Assembly (NCBI RefSeq): GCF_001426245.1 | Contig: NZ_LMCM01000003.1 | Location: 1-34,764, forward strand | Source: Phycicoccus sp. Root101 | GTDB lineage: Bacteria > Actinomycetota > Actinomycetes > Actinomycetales > Dermatophilaceae | DNA length: 34,764 nucleotides | Direction of reading: 5' to 3' | In this document: positions 34,480 to 34,764 of the stretch, piece by piece | Position numbering within the stretch: the first letter of the stretch is position 1 | Layout: each line of letters starts with the position of its first letter | Made by a program: the position numbers and the translations under genes | The notes under the pieces: generated by a model | What the model saw: only the letters and a program-made list of their open reading frames with translations | The model's database searches: none | What the model was told of the DNA's origin: nothing

Positions 34480-34764
34480 TTGAACGCGAACCCGTCCTTT
34501 GACGTCCGCCCGTTTCCGCCTCCGTTGTCACTCACTTAGTCACTCACCCCGACACCGCTCTTCGCTACCTGCGGCCACGGCAGACCACTCGCATGGACTA
34601 CGGATCCCCGGGGCACCTTGCAGGCCCGCACCGCCCGCGTAGTGCACGCGGTCGAACCACGTCTTCCCGGCACCCTTCTGTTGTCAAGCGGTCGCTTTGA
34701 GGCCCTCCCGAGGACTCTTCCGGGGCGCGGCTGTCGGGCGTAGCGTCGGGTCCGCGGGTCCGGG
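34480..34764. repeat. Third att-flank-like copy without tRNA core
   Basis: The stretch 34520-34660 resembles 1290-1420, sharing the type ii arm pair, the CAGACCACTCGC segment and CCCGCACCGCCCGC. The stretch from 34681 (TTGTCAAGCGGTCGCTTTGA then GGCCCTC) resembles the type i flank at 1067-1095. No tRNA fragment is present in the window here. No gene is seen in this end region. Confidence 0.55.
34525..34547 (+). repeat. Arm-like direct repeat, type ii (two units)
   Basis: TTGTCACTCAC (34525-34535) followed by TTAGTCACTCAC (34536-34547); nearly the same as 1295-1317. The presence of a full pair suggests another element end close by. Confidence 0.55.

Noticed and set aside
1-34764. CRISPR arrays or insertion sequences
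   Set aside because: No regularly spaced repeat-spacer arrays, transposase motifs or IS-type inverted ends were seen; the repeats present are att and arm sites.

Overview
The window is very GC-rich. Its gene style is that of a high-GC actinomycete, probably Micrococcales and perhaps Intrasporangiaceae-like, although no marker gene fixes the genus. Pointers to actinobacteria are a DUF3263 protein, a mycothiol-dependent nitroreductase-like protein, an RsbW-like ATPase and several start codons that look leaderless. The DNA is accessory and built of tandem integrated segments.

Layout. A tyrosine integrase (1-1056, its start lies outside the window) points into a 76-bp sequence. That sequence holds the 3' half of a tRNA-Val(GAC) gene and a terminator, all on the minus strand. 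An identical 76-bp copy lies 27.6 kb away (1125-1200 and 28759-28834). Short paired 12-bp-spaced repeats next to each copy look like integrase arm sites and fall into two sequence types, which suggests that at least two kinds of element have been stacked in one tRNA gene.

The segment between the two copies carries: a small orphan protein, a GAF-ATPase regulator, a cation exchanger and a DUF3263 protein (1.7-5.0 kb); a selenium/formate module (5.3-15.3 kb); a HAD dehalogenase, a mycothiol-type oxidoreductase and a SRPBCC protein (15.5-18.0 kb); a divergent amine or amino-acid catabolic cluster under a FadR-type GntR regulator (18.5-27.3 kb); and a decayed SDR gene and a NERD-domain protein beside the second tRNA copy.

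The selenium/formate module works as a unit. selC (tRNA-Sec) and selB (Sec elongation factor) run in tandem. selD (selenophosphate synthetase), overlapped by a rhodanese gene, is divergent from them. A four-gene operon then encodes the formate dehydrogenase catalytic subunit, its Fe-S subunit, an NrfD-type membrane anchor and an OxlT-like MFS carrier. The catalytic subunit is split by an in-frame TGA at the conserved selenocysteine position and is followed by a convincing bacterial SECIS hairpin, so it should be read as one 1101-residue selenoprotein. No selA is present in the window.

Right of the second tRNA copy (28.8-34.7 kb) are debris of a gamma-carbonic-anhydrase-like gene fused to a second truncated NERD gene, a strong hairpin, a large secreted glycosidase-like gene broken by a single TAG codon, and a LacI-family regulator with a plausible operator in front of it. 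A third copy of an att-flank sequence, without the tRNA core, lies at the right edge.
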